Below, in pieces: positions 24,457-32,812 of a DNA stretch of 64,000 nucleotides (its first letter is position 1; each line of letters opens with the position of its first letter). The position numbers and the translations under genes are program-made. The notes beneath the pieces were generated by a model. It did not search any database and was not told where the DNA came from. It saw only the letters and a list, made by a program, of their open reading frames with translations. This DNA is from Amycolatopsis decaplanina DSM 44594 (GTDB taxonomy: Bacteria > Actinomycetota > Actinomycetes > Mycobacteriales > Pseudonocardiaceae), in contig NZ_AOHO01000077.1 in NCBI RefSeq assembly GCF_000342005.1, positions 220,508 through 284,507 on the forward strand, given 5' to 3'.

Positions 24457-25298
24457 CACGCCTCCGCGAGGGGTCCGTAGCTGTCGGGACGGCGGTCTCG
24501 GTAGAAGGCCCACAGATCCCGTACTTCGGCGAGTTCGCCCATGTCGAGGTCTCGGACGACGATCTCCTCTTCGGTGTCGGACGCGGCTTCGCCGACGAGT
24601 TGGCCGCGCGGGTCCGCGAAATACGACTGACCGTAGAAGTCGTTGTCGCCCAAGGGCTCCACGCCGACGCGGTTGATCGTGCCGACGAAATACTCGTTCG
24701 CGACGGCGGCCGCGGGCTGCTCCAGCCGCCACAGGTACTCCGACAGGCCCCGGCTGGTCGCCGACGGGTTGAACACGATCTTCGCCCCGGCCAGGCCCAG
24801 TGCGCGCCAGCCCTCCGGGAAGTGCCGCTCGTAACAGATGTAGACGCCGATGCGGCCGACGGCGGTGTCGAACACCGGGTAGCCCATGTTCCCGGGCCGG
24901 AAGTAGAACTTCTCCCAGAAGCCCTTCACCTGCGGGATGTGGTTCTTGCGGTGCTTGCCGAGGTAGGTGCCGTCGGCGTCGATCACCGCGGCGGTGTTGT
25001 AGTACACGCCGGGCTGCTCGACCTCGTACATCGGTACGACCAGCACGACGCCGTGCCGTTCGGCGACCTCCTGCATGAGCTTCGTCGTCGGCCCGTCGGG
25101 GATGCCTTCGGTGTAGGAGTAGTAGTCGGTGTCCTGCACCTGGCAGAAGTACGGGCCGTAGAACAACTCCTGCAGGCAGACGACCTGCGCGCCCTGCGAG
25201 GCGGCCTTGCCGATGGCTTCGACCGCGCCTCTGATCATCGACTCCTTGTCACCCGTCCACCGCTGCTGGATCAATCCGGCTCGGACCAGGTCGCTCAC
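24456..25298 (-). CDS. Beta-ureidopropionase (nitrilase superfamily)
   Basis: A 280-residue carbon-nitrogen hydrolase that would cleave N-carbamoyl-beta-alanine to beta-alanine, CO2 and ammonia. The catalytic triad is E44 (CLQELFYGP), K118 (GKHRKNHIP) and C155 (VYICYERHFPEGWR). The HRKNHIP and GFWEKFYF segments match eukaryote-like beta-ureidopropionases better than generic amidases. It overlaps the transporter gene by 50 nt upstream and the hydantoinase gene downstream, which indicates tight co-translation. Confidence 0.9.
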   Translation of the reverse strand: MSDLVRAGLIQQRWTGDKESMIRGAVEAIGKAASQGAQVVCLQELFYGPYFCQVQDTDYYSYTEGIPDGPTTKLMQEVAERHGVVLVVPMYEVEQPGVYYNTAAVIDADGTYLGKHRKNHIPQVKGFWEKFYFRPGNMGYPVFDTAVGRIGVYICYERHFPEGWRALGLAGAKIVFNPSATSRGLSEYLWRLEQPAAAVANEYFVGTINRVGVEPLGDNDFYGQSYFADPRGQLVGEAASDTEEEIVVRDLDMGELAEVRDLWAFYRDRRPDSYGPLAEA

Positions 25299-26820
25299 TT
25301 GCTTCCTCCTCTGGATCGGCGGTGCGGTTGCGTTCGGGCAGGGCCAGCAGCAGGTAGACGACGAAAGCGCCCGCCAGGCCGACGACCCAGTTGTAGTCGT
25401 AGAGCGGTTTGAGGAAGGGGATCAGCCCGTCGGCGGGGAACGGCCCGCCGTACGCGCCACCGACCGCGAGCACGGCACCGACCAGCGTCGCGGCCAGCGC
25501 GCGCCAGTTCCAGCCGCCGTTGAACCAGTAGGCGCCGCGTTCGGTGTAGAGATCCCGCAGGCGCAGCTTGGTGCGGTCGACCACCCAGTAGCCGGCGACG
25601 AGCACCCCGGCGACGGCGCCCAGCAGGCCGCCGTAGAAACCGAGCCACGCGAAGATGTAGATGTTCGGGTCGGAGTAGAGCCGCCAGGGCTGGATGACGA
25701 TGCCGATGATCCCGGTGATCAGCCCGCCGACCGCGAAGGTGATCTTCTTCGGGAAGGCGTTGGAGAAGTCGTAGGACGGGCTGACCACGTTGGCGGCGAG
25801 GTTCGCCGACACGGTCGCCAGCACCAGCGCGATCAGCGCGACCACCACGACGATCGGGGAGTCGAACCGGTCGGCCAGTTTCGCCGGGTCCCAGATCTGC
25901 TCGCCGTAGAGGACGCTGCCGCCCGAGGTGGTCAGGATGGCCACGATCGCGATGAACGTCATCGTGGTCGGCAGGCCGAGGATCTGGCCGCGGACCTGTT
26001 TGCCCTGGCTGCCGCCGAACCGGGTGAAGTCGGGCATGTTCAGCGAAAGGGTCGACCAGAACGCGATCATCGCCATCAGCGACGGGGCGAACACCTTCCA
26101 GAAGTCCGGTCCCCAGCCGAGTTTCCCGGGTTCGGCCAGGATCGGGCCGAGCCCGCCCGCCTTGACCAGTACGTAGCCCAGCAGGATCAGGAAGCCGACC
26201 GAGACCAGCGGCGCCGTCCAGTTCTCGAACCGGCGGACCGCCTCCATCCCGCGCCAGATGATGAGCATCTGGAACAGCCAGAACAGGCCGAAGGAGAGCC
26301 AGAGCGTCCAGTGCTGGCCGAGGACGACGGCGGAGTCCTTCCAGCCGGAGCCCGCCAGCCGCCCGACGATGATGTAGATCGCCTCGCCGCCGACCCAGGT
26401 CTGGATGCCGAACCAGCCGCACGCGATGAACGCGCGCAGCAACGCCGCGAGGTTCGCGCCGCGCATGCCGAAGAAGGCGCGGGCGAACACCGGGAACGGG
26501 ATGCCGTACTTCGTCCCGGCGTGGCTGTTGAGCAGCATCGGGATCAACACGATCAGGTTGCCGATGGTGATCGTGAGCAGCGCCTGTACCCAGTTCATCC
26601 CGAGCGCGATCAGTGACGCCGCGAGCGCGTAGGACGGGATGTTGTGCGCCATGCCCATCCACAGCGCGAAATAGGTGTAGGTGGTCCAGGTCCGCTTTTC
26701 GACCGGGACCGGGGCGAGTTCTTCGTTGTAGAAGCGGCTGTCCTTCAAGGACTTGACCTCGCCGAGTTCCACCCGGCCATCAGGATGCACGTGCTGTGTT
26801 CCGCGTGCCGTCGGCTCCAT
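25249..26820 (-). CDS. NCS1 family nucleobase transporter
   Basis: A 523-residue membrane protein with about 12 transmembrane segments of the nucleobase:cation symporter-1 family. It has WTTYTYFALWMGMAHNIPSYALAASLI, YGIPFPVFARAFFGMRGANLAALLRAFIACGWFGIQTW and NMPDFTRFG. These match the uracil/allantoin/hydantoin permease group. As the first gene of the operon it should import the pyrimidine or hydantoin that the downstream enzymes degrade. The long overlap with the next gene is unusual but in a consistent frame. Confidence 0.9.
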   Translation of the reverse strand: MEPTARGTQHVHPDGRVELGEVKSLKDSRFYNEELAPVPVEKRTWTTYTYFALWMGMAHNIPSYALAASLIALGMNWVQALLTITIGNLIVLIPMLLNSHAGTKYGIPFPVFARAFFGMRGANLAALLRAFIACGWFGIQTWVGGEAIYIIVGRLAGSGWKDSAVVLGQHWTLWLSFGLFWLFQMLIIWRGMEAVRRFENWTAPLVSVGFLILLGYVLVKAGGLGPILAEPGKLGWGPDFWKVFAPSLMAMIAFWSTLSLNMPDFTRFGGSQGKQVRGQILGLPTTMTFIAIVAILTTSGGSVLYGEQIWDPAKLADRFDSPIVVVVALIALVLATVSANLAANVVSPSYDFSNAFPKKITFAVGGLITGIIGIVIQPWRLYSDPNIYIFAWLGFYGGLLGAVAGVLVAGYWVVDRTKLRLRDLYTERGAYWFNGGWNWRALAATLVGAVLAVGGAYGGPFPADGLIPFLKPLYDYNWVVGLAGAFVVYLLLALPERNRTADPEEEASERPGPSRIDPAAVDG

Positions 26821-27041
26821 TGCGGAATCGTGCTCGCCCGCGCCGCGCGGGTGGGACTGGCAGACTGTTCACTGTTGATGGCGTCGGAGCGCAGACTGTC
26901 GATTGCGTTCGAAGGGTCCGGAGTGCATGACCTGCGTCACATACGCCGGCGTAGTAATCCGGCAAACCGGCTGAAACATCTCCACAGGATCTCCACAGCT
27001 CACCCGGATGGCCTCCACGGCCGATGCCTACAGTCGTCCCC

Positions 27042-27746
27042 ATGGAACTGGGAGGACGCCGGGTGCTGGTCGTCGAGGACGACGTGACCATCGCGGAGAG
27101 CATCGCCGCGCGTTTGCGGGCCGAAGGATTCTCGGTCGACCTGGCGCACGACGGCCCTTCCGGCGTCGAAACGGACGCCGAGCGCGAGCCGGACCTGGTG
27201 GTGCTCGACGTGATGCTGCCGGGGTTCGACGGGCTCGAGGTCTGCCGCCGGATCCAGGCCCGCCGCCCGGTCCCGGTGCTCATGCTGACCGCACGTTCGG
27301 ACGAGACGGACATGCTGATCGGTCTCGGCGTCGGCGCGGACGACTACCTCACCAAGCCGTTCTCCATGCGCGTGCTCTCGGCGAGGGTGCACGCGCTGCT
27401 GCGCCGCGTCGAGCGATCGGCCCGGACCGACGTGAGCGAAGCGGGCACGAAGATCGTGCTCGGCGACCTCGAAATCGACGTCGACCAGCGGCGCGTCACG
27501 CGGGCGGGCATCCAGGCCCAGCTGACGCCGATCGAGTTCGACCTCCTCGTCCACTTCGCGAAGCGTCCGAGGGCGGTGCAACCGAGGGAACGTCTGCTGA
27601 GCGAGGTCTGGGACTGGGACGTCGCGGGCACCGGTTCGGGTACTCGCGCGGTCGACAGCCACATCAAGGCGCTGCGCCGCAAACTGGGCGCGGACCTCAT
27701 CCGCACCGTGCACGGCGTCGGCTACGCCCTGGAGGTGGGATCGTGA
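27042..27746 (+). CDS. OmpR-family response regulator
   Basis: A 234-residue regulator. The receiver domain has the acidic pair D13-D14, the phosphoacceptor D56 (VVLDVMLPG) and K106 (YLTKPF). The winged helix follows (LTPIEFDLLVHFAKRPRAVQPRERLLSEVW, then RAVDSHIKALRRKLG). The start is uncertain: ATG 27042 is used, but GTG 27063 has a much better GGGAGGA site and ATG 27024 is also open. Its stop overlaps the kinase GTG by 4 nt. The cognate kinase is frameshifted. Confidence 0.85.
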   Translation: MELGGRRVLVVEDDVTIAESIAARLRAEGFSVDLAHDGPSGVETDAEREPDLVVLDVMLPGFDGLEVCRRIQARRPVPVLMLTARSDETDMLIGLGVGADDYLTKPFSMRVLSARVHALLRRVERSARTDVSEAGTKIVLGDLEIDVDQRRVTRAGIQAQLTPIEFDLLVHFAKRPRAVQPRERLLSEVWDWDVAGTGSGTRAVDSHIKALRRKLGADLIRTVHGVGYALEVGS

Positions 27747-28779
27747 AGCTTCGCCCGTTGCTCAGCCGCGTCGTCGACGCGCTCCCGAGACCGCTCGACC
27801 CGGTCCGTTCCATCAAACTCAAGCTCGCGATCCTGCTGGTGTCCTCGGGCGGTATCGCGTTCGCCTTCTTCAACTGGCAGATCGGCTGGCTGCCGCCGCG
27901 GACCACGATCGCCGCCATGGTGCTCGCCGTGGTCACGTCGCAGATCCTGGCGCACGGGATGACCAGGCCGCTGCGCGAGATGACCGCGGCCGCACGCGCG
28001 ATGGCCAAGGGCGACTACACCCGGCGGGTCCGGGCGACCGCCCGCGACGAGGTCGGCGAGCTGTCGCACGCCTTCAACCAGATGGCCGCCGACCTGGACG
28101 CCTCGGATCAGCGCCGCCGTGAGCTGATCGCGAACGTCTCCCACGAACTCCGACGCCGATCACCGCGCTGAACGGGGTGCTGGAGAACCTGGTCGACGGG
28201 GTCGCCGAACCCGATCCGGCGACGTTGAAGACCGCGTTGCAGCAGACCGAACGGCTCGGCAGGCTGGTCTCGGAACTCCTCGACCTTTCGCGGATCGACG
28301 CGGGCGCGTTCCCGTTGCAGCTGGAGGAGTTCGATCTCGAACTGCTGCTGGAGGAGGTCGCCGCCGAAGCGGGGGTGACCGCCGGCGCGACCGGCCGTGG
28401 CGTGCGGTTCGCCGTCGACGTCCAGCCGCCCGGCGCGACCGCCGTCGCCGACCGCGGCCGGCTCTACCAGGTCGTGGTCAACCTGCTCGACAACGCCGTC
28501 CGGCACGGACCCGCCGGGGGAGAGGTCCGCGTGCGGGCGGAGGCTCGCGAGGCCGACGTCGTCATCGAGGTCGAAGACGAAGGCCCCGGGATCCCGCCGG
28601 GGGAGCGGGACAGCGTGTTCGAACGGTTCACCCGCGGCGAGCGGGCGGGCGGCGGGGGCACCGGCCTCGGTCTCGCGATCGCGCGATGGGTGGTCGACCT
28701 CCACGACGGCAGCATCGCCGTCGTCACGCCCGAGCAGCGGCCGGGCTGCGTCATCCGTGTCGTGATCCCCGTTCCCTAG
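27743..28779 (+). pseudogene. Sensor histidine kinase with a frameshift after the H box
   Basis: The first frame (27743 to stop at 28171) encodes a membrane segment, a HAMP domain (ILAHGMTRPLREMTAAARAMAKGDYTRRV) and the phosphoacceptor box NVSHELR. It then goes out of frame into RRSPR. The second frame resumes from about 28153 with TPITALNGVLENLVDGV and carries the rest of the dimerisation domain and the ATPase domain (NLLDNAVRHG, DEGPGIPP, GTGLGLAIARWVV). One base is missing at CTCCG/ACGCCG (28148-28157). Restoring it gives a normal kinase of about 345 residues. It could be a real mutation or a sequencing error in a GC-rich stretch. Confidence 0.8.
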
Positions 28780-28817
28780 CGGGGGCTGAAAGGGATTTTC
28801 CCCGCAGCCGATGGGGT

Positions 28818-28860
28818 GAAAGCGTCCTTCGCCGCGTGAGATGAAGCGAAGGACGCTTTC
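28818..28860. terminator. Terminator hairpin after the two-component genes
   Basis: Perfect 15-bp arms GAAAGCGTCCTTCGC/GCGAAGGACGCTTTC around a 13-nt loop, extended by GGGGT/GCCCC outside. It begins 38 nt after the kinase stop and ends 46 nt before the next start. Confidence 0.7.
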
Positions 28861-28906
28861 GGCCCCCACACCCAACGATATGTGCTTTCGCAAACTGGAG
28901 GGTTCG

Positions 28907-30460
28907 ATGAGCGAAGAACCGGAAGACCGGCAGGCGCACGCGTCGCCGCCCTCGGCGACGACCACGCTGCCGCCCGCACCGCCCGTGCCGGTGCTGATGC
29001 GGCCACGGGTGCCGCCGAAGTCGGCGATCGTCCCGCTGCCCGGCTCCGTACTGCCCGCGGCGGTCGCGGCCGGCCTGATCGCCGCCTTCGCCATGCCGGA
29101 CGATCCCGGAGCCGGCTGGTTCGTGGCCGGGCTCGCCTTCGCGGTGGCCGTCTACTTCGCCGACAAGCGCGCCCGCGGCGACGCCGAACCGCATTTCCGC
29201 CTGGTCAGCGCGTTGTGGGCGGTGGCCGCGCTCGGCCTGCTCGCCGTCGGCATGATCCGCGCGTCGGTGTGGCTGAACGTGCTGTGCGTGCTGGCCGCCT
29301 GTGTCGCGGGGTCGCTCGCGGTGGTCGGGAAACGCACCGTGAACACGATCGTCTACGACGTCTTCGCCGTCCCGATCGAAGCGTTGTTGTCGATCCCGTG
29401 GATCGGGCGCGGGCTCGCGAAACTCGGCAAGAAGCAGGAAGGCCGTACGAGGCCGAGGTTCCTGGTGCCGGTGCTGGCGAGCGCCGGGCTCCTGCTGGTG
29501 TTCGTCCCGCTGTTGCGCGGCGCGGACGCCGCGTTCGCGAACGTCGTCGACGCGGTGATCCCCGAGCTGAACCCGGGAACCTTCGTACGCTGGGGTTTCC
29601 TCTTCGTGGTGACCGCGTTCGCCGTCACCGGGGCGTGCTACCTGCTGGCGGCGCCCCCGCTGCGCGCCGACGACGACGCACCGCGCAAACGGCTCGGGCA
29701 CCGCCTGGAATGGACGTTGCCGCTGGGTGTGCTGGTGCTGCTGTTCACGAGCTTCGTCGTGGTCCGCCTGGTCGTGCTGTTCGGCGGCACCGAATACGTC
29801 CTGGCCACGAGCGGCCTGACGGCGGCCGAATACGCCAGGAGCGGTTTCTGGCAGCTGTCCGCCATCACCGTGCTGACCCTGCTGCTGGTCGCCGCGGCGT
29901 TGCGGTGGGCACCGAAGTCCTCGGTGGCCGATCGTGCCTGGCAGCGCGGGCTGCTCGGGGCGCTGAGCGTGCTCAGCCTCGTGCTGGTCGCGTCGGCGTT
30001 GAGTCGCATGTGGACATACCAGCAGGCGTACGGGTTCACCGTGCTGCGGCTGCTGGTCGAGGTCTGCGAACTGTGGATCGGCCTGATATTCCTGCTGGTA
30101 CTGGCATCCCTGATCCCGCTGCGGTCGGCCTGGCTGCCGCGCGCGGTCATCGGAGCCGCCGTCGCGGCGCTGCTGGGGCTGGCCGTCCTCGATCCGGAAC
30201 GGTTCATCGCCGACCGCAACATCGACCGGCTCGCGCACGGCAAGACACTCGACACCGGTTACCTCTCACAGTTTTCCGCCGACGTCGTGCCGTCGGCGGA
30301 CCGGCTCCCGGAGCCGTTGCGGTCCTGCGTGCTCGGACCGGTCGTGACCGGAATCTCGGAAGATGATTGGCGCGAATGGAACCTGAGCCGGTCCCTCGCG
30401 CGTCAGACCCCCGTTGCCGCGAAGGACGGGGTCGGGTGCCGGTACCTGACCCGTCCTTGA
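28907..30460 (+). CDS. DUF4153/DUF4173-type polytopic membrane protein
   Basis: A 517-residue protein. A Pro/Thr-rich cytoplasmic N-terminus of about 60 residues is followed by roughly a dozen hydrophobic segments. A central soluble stretch (VPIEALLSIPWIGRGLAKLGKKQEGRTRPR) and a C-terminal tail (DPERFIADRNIDRLAHGKTLDTGYLSQFSADVVPSADRLPE) follow the DUF4173 pattern. The function of the family is unknown. The ATG has a GGAGGG ribosome site; an upstream in-frame ATG lies inside the terminator. It probably forms a single-gene transcript ended by the hairpin at 30475. Confidence 0.78.
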   Translation: MSEEPEDRQAHASPPSATTTLPPAPPVPVLMRPRVPPKSAIVPLPGSVLPAAVAAGLIAAFAMPDDPGAGWFVAGLAFAVAVYFADKRARGDAEPHFRLVSALWAVAALGLLAVGMIRASVWLNVLCVLAACVAGSLAVVGKRTVNTIVYDVFAVPIEALLSIPWIGRGLAKLGKKQEGRTRPRFLVPVLASAGLLLVFVPLLRGADAAFANVVDAVIPELNPGTFVRWGFLFVVTAFAVTGACYLLAAPPLRADDDAPRKRLGHRLEWTLPLGVLVLLFTSFVVVRLVVLFGGTEYVLATSGLTAAEYARSGFWQLSAITVLTLLLVAAALRWAPKSSVADRAWQRGLLGALSVLSLVLVASALSRMWTYQQAYGFTVLRLLVEVCELWIGLIFLLVLASLIPLRSAWLPRAVIGAAVAALLGLAVLDPERFIADRNIDRLAHGKTLDTGYLSQFSADVVPSADRLPEPLRSCVLGPVVTGISEDDWREWNLSRSLARQTPVAAKDGVGCRYLTRP

Positions 30461-30474
30461 GCCGTGACACCACG

Positions 30475-30512
30475 GCCTTGATCGCCCTCTTGGGGGTGAG
30501 GGCGATCAAGGC
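30475..30512. terminator. Terminator hairpin
   Basis: Perfect 15-bp arms GCCTTGATCGCCCTC/GAGGGCGATCAAGGC with an 8-nt loop, 14 nt after the DUF4153-type gene. An outer CCAC/GGTGG pairing extends it. Confidence 0.7.
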
Positions 30513-30621
30513 GGTGGTGAACGGCGCCGCCGGGCCACCGAGGGGGAGGTCCGGCGGTCACCTGTGAGCCACGACGGCCTTATCGGACAGAAGTCCTTCG
30601 TGGCAACGTTTTCCGGCGCGG

Positions 30622-30987
30622 TCAGAAGGTGAAGACGCCTGCCGACTCGGCGTCGGCGACGCAACGGTTGGCGTAGGAGGTGCGGTAGGTGACCGGTTCG
30701 CCGCGCCACTTGCCGACCGCGGAGACGTCCACCGGGGAGTACTCGAGGGTACAGGCCCGCGGTTCCGGGCGGAGCCTCTCGAACTTTCCGTCCACTTCGG
30801 ACAGTTTGCCGCAGGCGTCGCCGCGGGTGGGGTGGGATCCCCCGGTGGGCCCGCAGGTGAGCGAGACGGTGCCGATCCGGCCCTTGGTGTCGTGGCTGGT
30901 CAGCTGAAACGTGGATTCGGCGGGTTGCGCCGGTGCCATACAGGCCAACGCGAGCACGCAGGCACCGATCGGTTCGAAGAAAGCCAT
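30622..30987 (-). CDS. Secreted subtilisin inhibitor-like (SSI) protein
   Basis: A 121-residue protease inhibitor of the Streptomyces SSI family. The core LTCGPTGGSHPTRGDACGKL and the reactive loop CTLEYSPV are recognisable, and SYANRCVADAESAGVFTF is the usual ending. By alignment with SSI (CPMVYDPV) the P1 residue is Leu, predicting action on subtilisin- or chymotrypsin-like proteases. The signal region (MAFFEPIGACVLALACMAPAQPAE) lacks basic residues at its start, so the true start may be the longer in-frame ATG at 31050. No metalloprotease target gene is adjacent. Confidence 0.8.
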   Translation of the reverse strand: MAFFEPIGACVLALACMAPAQPAESTFQLTSHDTKGRIGTVSLTCGPTGGSHPTRGDACGKLSEVDGKFERLRPEPRACTLEYSPVDVSAVGKWRGEPVTYRTSYANRCVADAESAGVFTF

Positions 30988-31046
30988 ATCAACCCTATCG
31001 GCGGACGTGACCCGATCACTGTGTTCCACGCTTGGGTGAGATTTAC

Positions 31047-32669
31047 TCACCCGGACGTGTGGTCGTCCGCTTCTCGAATGTCGTGGGCGAGCAACGCGAC
31101 ATAAAGGGAGAGCATCGACTCCGGATCTTCGAGCCGCACCCCGAGGACCTGCTCGATCCTGGCCAGCTGCTGGTAGTAAGCGGTGCGGGAGGTGTGCGCG
31201 GCGGCCGCCGCCGCCGACTTGTTGCCGCCGTGCTCGCAGTAATGCCTCAACGCCTGAACGAGTCTGCTGCCCTGCGCGGCGTCCCGGCTCAGCAGCGGAC
31301 CGAGCTCCCGGGCGGCGAACGCGGTGATCCGCTCGTCGTCCGCCAGCAGATGCAGCAGTCCGCGCAACCGGACGTCGTCGAGACGGTGGACCACCCGTTC
31401 GACGTTCCCGGCGAGCGCCGCGGCGGCGACCTGCGCGGCTTCGACGAGCGTCCGGCGTGCTTCGGCGGGCCCGCTGCCCGTGGTCCCGACCGCGACCACG
31501 GCGGGCGCGCCGGAGCGGGCGTCGTGGATGTCGGTGGCCAGCCGATGCAGGACCGCGTCGACCCCCGCCTCCGGTGAAAGCGCGATCAGCGCGCGCACCA
31601 GGGTGTCGTCGGTGGCCACCAGCGCGGACACCTTGGCACGCCGGGCGGCGAGCGCGGTCGCCTCGGCGAGTTCCCTCAGCAGCACCGGAGTCGACTGCGT
31701 GGTCTTGGTGGTCGCGGTGATCCGGGGGCGCACGGCGACCCCGACCAGCAGCCGTCCCGTCAGCGGGACACCCAGTGCGGAGGCCCTCGCGGTCAGTTCG
31801 GCAGGCGGCACCGGATTCGCCAGCAGTTCGGTCAGGATCGCGCGGTGCGCCTGGCGTTCGAGACTGTCGGTGTCCTTGGCGACCAGCCGGTGGACCGCGA
31901 GCGCGGACGCGGCGCGTTCGGCGACCACGACGTGCCGGTGCGGTGGCGGATCCCCGCAGACGAGCACCAGCCGCCCCCAGTCGTGCCCGCGTGCGCCGAC
32001 CACGGTGATCAGCCAGCCCGCGCCCGGGTGGAAGCCGGTCCGCTCGCCGACCTGCACCGGTCGTGACCGGGACGGCCAGCCGGGCAGCAGTTCGCCGGGA
32101 TCGGCCCCCGCCGTGTCGTAGGCGAGGACTTCGTGCGACAGCGTCTCCAGCACGGCGGGATGTTCGGTGAGCCTCGCGACCTCGCGCAGGATGTCGCCCG
32201 GTTCGGCGCCGGCGACCGTGAGCGCGGTGAACGTCTCGTGGACCCGCTCCGCCGCGCGCAGCTCGTCGACCTGGGCGTCGACGATCAGCCCGTTCACCGC
32301 CTCGGTGACCGACACGAAGCGCGTCTCGCGCGAAAGGGTGATCAGCGGGACACCGTGCCGGTCCGCGGCCTCGACCAGCGCGGGCGGCAGCTTGTCACTC
32401 CAATGACGGACCAGCTCGACGACGATCCCGGCGACCCCGACGCCCGCCAGGTCGGCGACGTACCGGGCGAGCGCGGCGCCGTCGTCGGGCAGCGCGACCC
32501 CGGTGGTGAGCACGAGCTCCCCGCCCCGCAGCAACGGGGCGATGTCCGCGACCTCGGCGACATGCGCCCAGCGGACCGGCGCGTCCAGCCCCGCCGCCCC
32601 CGCCACCACATGGGGCCTGCCCTGACGCAGCACCGGCAGCGCGAGCACCTCGGCGACGGTCGGGTACAT
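31047..32669 (-). CDS. PucR-family transcriptional regulator
   Basis: A 540-residue regulator. Residues about 8-125 form the PucR/PurC-like sensory domain (TVAEVLALPVLRQGRPHVVAGAAGLDAPVRWAHV, GGELVLTTGVAL). A central GGDEF-like region lies near 270-400, and the C-terminal helix-turn-helix near 475-530 (HGGNKSAAAAAAHTSRTAYYQQLARIEQVLG). The ATG follows GGGAGG. Family members control purine, allantoin and pyrimidine catabolism. It is divergent from mmsA, whose product handles the malonate semialdehyde formed from beta-alanine, so it is a candidate regulator of both mmsA and the pyrimidine operon. Confidence 0.87.
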   Translation of the reverse strand: MYPTVAEVLALPVLRQGRPHVVAGAAGLDAPVRWAHVAEVADIAPLLRGGELVLTTGVALPDDGAALARYVADLAGVGVAGIVVELVRHWSDKLPPALVEAADRHGVPLITLSRETRFVSVTEAVNGLIVDAQVDELRAAERVHETFTALTVAGAEPGDILREVARLTEHPAVLETLSHEVLAYDTAGADPGELLPGWPSRSRPVQVGERTGFHPGAGWLITVVGARGHDWGRLVLVCGDPPPHRHVVVAERAASALAVHRLVAKDTDSLERQAHRAILTELLANPVPPAELTARASALGVPLTGRLLVGVAVRPRITATTKTTQSTPVLLRELAEATALAARRAKVSALVATDDTLVRALIALSPEAGVDAVLHRLATDIHDARSGAPAVVAVGTTGSGPAEARRTLVEAAQVAAAALAGNVERVVHRLDDVRLRGLLHLLADDERITAFAARELGPLLSRDAAQGSRLVQALRHYCEHGGNKSAAAAAAHTSRTAYYQQLARIEQVLGVRLEDPESMLSLYVALLAHDIREADDHTSG

Positions 32670-32812
32670 CGGCCTCCCACCTGGTTCGGCAACGCTGGAG
32701 ACAGACTGTACGGCGGGGACCGGGAGTCCGTACACGTTGACGATGGCGTCGGTGTGGCGCGCGCACCCAGACTCGACCGGGAGCAGGCACCCGGATCAGG
32801 AAGGCGGAACCC

